From GCA-003244245 sp036521655 (GTDB lineage: Bacteria > Actinomycetota > Actinomycetes > Mycobacteriales > Pseudonocardiaceae), in the NCBI GenBank assembly GCA_036521655.1, contig DATDHI010000202.1, forward strand, positions 1 to 6,212: a stretch of DNA of 6,212 nucleotides, in the 5' to 3' direction. Shown here in pieces: positions 4,909-6,212 of the stretch (the first letter of the stretch is position 1; every line of letters starts with the position of its first letter). The position numbers and the translations under genes were made by a program. The notes below the pieces were generated by a model. The model made no database searches. It saw only the letters and a list, made by a program, of their open reading frames with translations, and was not told the origin of the DNA.

Positions 4909-5615
4909 GCACTTCCAGAGATGCACGCGCAACCGGTCCCGGACAGACGCAGCTCGCCGCGGCGGTGGAGGCGCGGTCGCTGTATCGGTTCTTCCGGACC
5001 GGTGAGGAGGAGACCCTGGCCTTGCAGGGTGTGTCACTGTCCGTGGCCCGGTGTGAGCTGGTCGTAGTAACCGGCCCTTCGGGCTCGGGAAAGTCGACGC
5101 TGCTGGCGTGCCTGGCGGGCTTGGACGACCCGGATGGCGGCACCGCGCTGGTCGAGGGCCGGCCGATAAGTCATCGACCTGAGCCAGTTCGCGCTCGCAT
5201 ACGGGCGCAACGAATCGGGTTTCTCGCCCAATCGGCCAATCTGTTCGAACACCTGACTGTTGATGCCAACCTGGCGTTCGTGCGTGCCGTCGCCCCACGT
5301 TCGCACCATTGCTCCCGTGGCGAGATCCTGCGGTCGGTGGGACTGGAAAGGCGGGCGGGCGCCTATCCCAGTGAACTCTCCGGTGGTGAGGCGGCGCGCG
5401 CGGGGCTGGCGGTGGCGCTGGCCAATGACCCCGCCGTCGTGCTCGCGGATGAACCTACTGGTGAGCTCGATAGTGCCACCGAGGCTGACGTGCTCGAGCT
5501 GCTGGTCGCTGCCACGGCCGGCGGTGTCGCGGTCGTGGTAGCCAGCCACAGCCCGGCAGTCGCCGCGACTGCTGACCGCGTTGTTCTGCTCGAGAACGGC
5601 CGGGTCGTCGCATGA
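4905..5615 (+). CDS. ABC transporter ATPase, MacB/LolD type (first of two)
   Basis: Predicted 236-residue cytoplasmic ATPase driving a membrane exporter or a lipoprotein/peptide extrusion permease. Walker A is GPSGSGKST (57-65), the Q-loop Gln is 109, the signature is LSGGE (158-162), Walker B ends VVLADEP with catalytic Glu 183, the D-loop is GELD (186-189) and the H-loop His is 215. The protein ends soon after VLLENGRVVA. The GTG at 4905 overlaps the lipoprotein stop in a GTGA arrangement, suggesting coupled translation; a GTG at 4896 is an alternative. The stop overlaps the next start as ATGA. The signature region reads LSGGEAARAGLAVAL, whereas the family usually has LSGGQQQRVAIARAL, so the Gln after SGG and the usual Arg-Val are altered. 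With a second, more canonical ATPase next to it, the two may form a heterodimer with one weakened site. That is inference. Confidence 0.92.
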   Translation: MSTSRDARATGPGQTQLAAAVEARSLYRFFRTGEEETLALQGVSLSVARCELVVVTGPSGSGKSTLLACLAGLDDPDGGTALVEGRPISHRPEPVRARIRAQRIGFLAQSANLFEHLTVDANLAFVRAVAPRSHHCSRGEILRSVGLERRAGAYPSELSGGEAARAGLAVALANDPAVVLADEPTGELDSATEADVLELLVAATAGGVAVVVASHSPAVAATADRVVLLENGRVVA

Positions 5616-6212
5616 GGGCGCGGAAGATTAGGGCGCAGGTCAGTACCGGGAGCACCGGGATCGAGTTGGCTGCAGTGCAGACAGGCCCGCTCGTCGAGTG
5701 TATCGAGGTGAGCCGCACGTTCACTCGCGGCGTCGAGGTAGCCGGGGTGCGCACAGTGAGCTGTACCGTGGAGACGGAGATGCGGGTGGCGCTGACTGGG
5801 CCGTCCGGGTCGGGCAAATCGACGCTGTTGCACCTACTGGCCGGGTTGGACATCCCGACCGCCGGCACCCTCAGGTGGCCAGGCCTGGGCCGGGCACCGG
5901 CTGGGCGGCCGGGCACGGTGGGTGTGGTGTTCCAGGGCCCTAGCCTGATCCCCGTCCTGACCGTGGTGGAGAACGTCACGTTGCCACTGCTGCTGGCCGG
6001 GATCGGTGAGGATGACGCGGTCGAGCGGGCGTGCGCGGCGTTGGACCGGCTGGCGATCGGTGAGCTGGCCTGCAAGCTTCCCGAGGAGCTTTCCGGTGGG
6101 CAGGCCCAACGCGTCGCCGTCGCGCGGGTGCTGGCCAGCCGCCCCCGTTTGATCCTGGCCGACGAACCGACCGGGCAGCTCGACCAGGACACCGGTCACC
6201 GGGTGGTGTCGG
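5612..6212 (+). CDS. ABC transporter ATPase, MacB/LolD type (second, cut by window end)
   Basis: An open frame of 200 codons continuing past the window end. It starts at the ATG of an ATGA overlap with the previous gene, so the two are translationally coupled. It has a longer, basic N-terminal extension (1-27) than typical members, then VECIEVSRTF, Walker A GPSGSGKST (63-71), Q-loop Gln 108 in VVFQGPSLIP, the canonical signature LSGGQAQRVAVARVL (from 160), Walker B LILADEP with Glu 185, and D-loop GQLD (188-191). The H-loop lies beyond the edge. The region between Walker A and the Q-loop is shorter than in many members. An alternative later start, such as TTG at residue 19 or GTG at 22, would remove most of the extension. 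All visible catalytic residues are intact. A permease of FtsX type is expected next but cannot be seen. Confidence 0.92.
   Translation, partial: MRARKIRAQVSTGSTGIELAAVQTGPLVECIEVSRTFTRGVEVAGVRTVSCTVETEMRVALTGPSGSGKSTLLHLLAGLDIPTAGTLRWPGLGRAPAGRPGTVGVVFQGPSLIPVLTVVENVTLPLLLAGIGEDDAVERACAALDRLAIGELACKLPEELSGGQAQRVAVARVLASRPRLILADEPTGQLDQDTGHRVVS

Noticed and set aside
4366..5298. Minus-strand 310-codon frame opposite the lipoprotein and first ATPase
   Set aside because: The product is Arg/His/Pro-rich without domains, and both plus-strand genes beneath it have clear motifs.
5455..6192. Minus-strand 245-codon frame opposite the two ATPases
   Set aside because: It is a shadow of coding sequence with intact Walker A, signature and Walker B motifs on the plus strand.
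1..6212. CRISPR arrays, tRNA or rRNA genes, riboswitches
   Set aside because: I saw no spaced repeat array, no tRNA-like cloverleaf signature and no rRNA or riboswitch consensus on either strand. This was by eye only, not by covariance search.

Overview
The window is GC-rich DNA, and its coding genes favour G or C at third codon positions. GTG starts, a DUF1707 protein, an OmpR/HisKA pair with actinobacterial-type sequences, a lipoprotein with a Ser/Ala/Pro-rich linker and probable leaderless transcripts all point to a high-GC actinomycete. A member of Pseudonocardiales or a related order is my guess. This is inference from sequence character; no rRNA or other marker gene is present.

Layout. 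(1) About 1-850: a decayed insertion element on the minus strand, holding the N-terminal part of an ISKra4-type transposase broken by small indels. (2) 851-1059: intergenic, without a convincing gene. (3) 1060-1848: two small plus-strand membrane-protein genes, a DUF1707 protein with a C-terminal membrane helix and an unknown single-span protein with a His/acid-rich tail. A hairpin lies between them, and a second lies at the convergent junction with the next block. (4) 1888-3993, minus strand: an OmpR-family response regulator followed 30 bp later by its HisKA sensor kinase. (5) 3994-4149: a divergent control region. (6) 4150-6212, plus strand: a lipoprotein and two MacB/LolD-type ABC ATPases with overlapping stop/start codons. 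The second ATPase runs off the window end. No permease is visible, so one is expected downstream.

The most informative part is the divergent control region. Two 21-bp sites matching at 18 of 21 positions, each a direct repeat with 11-bp period around CTCAT, face outward, one toward the regulator gene and one toward the lipoprotein gene. Each occupies exactly -42 to -22 relative to its start codon, and a TAnnnT-like -10 hexamer sits exactly at -12 to -7 of that codon on both sides. This geometry is what an OmpR-family activator working at two leaderless promoters would produce. It links the two-component system to the lipoprotein/ABC operon as an autoregulated envelope-response module. The signal sensed and the substrate exported cannot be read from the sequence.
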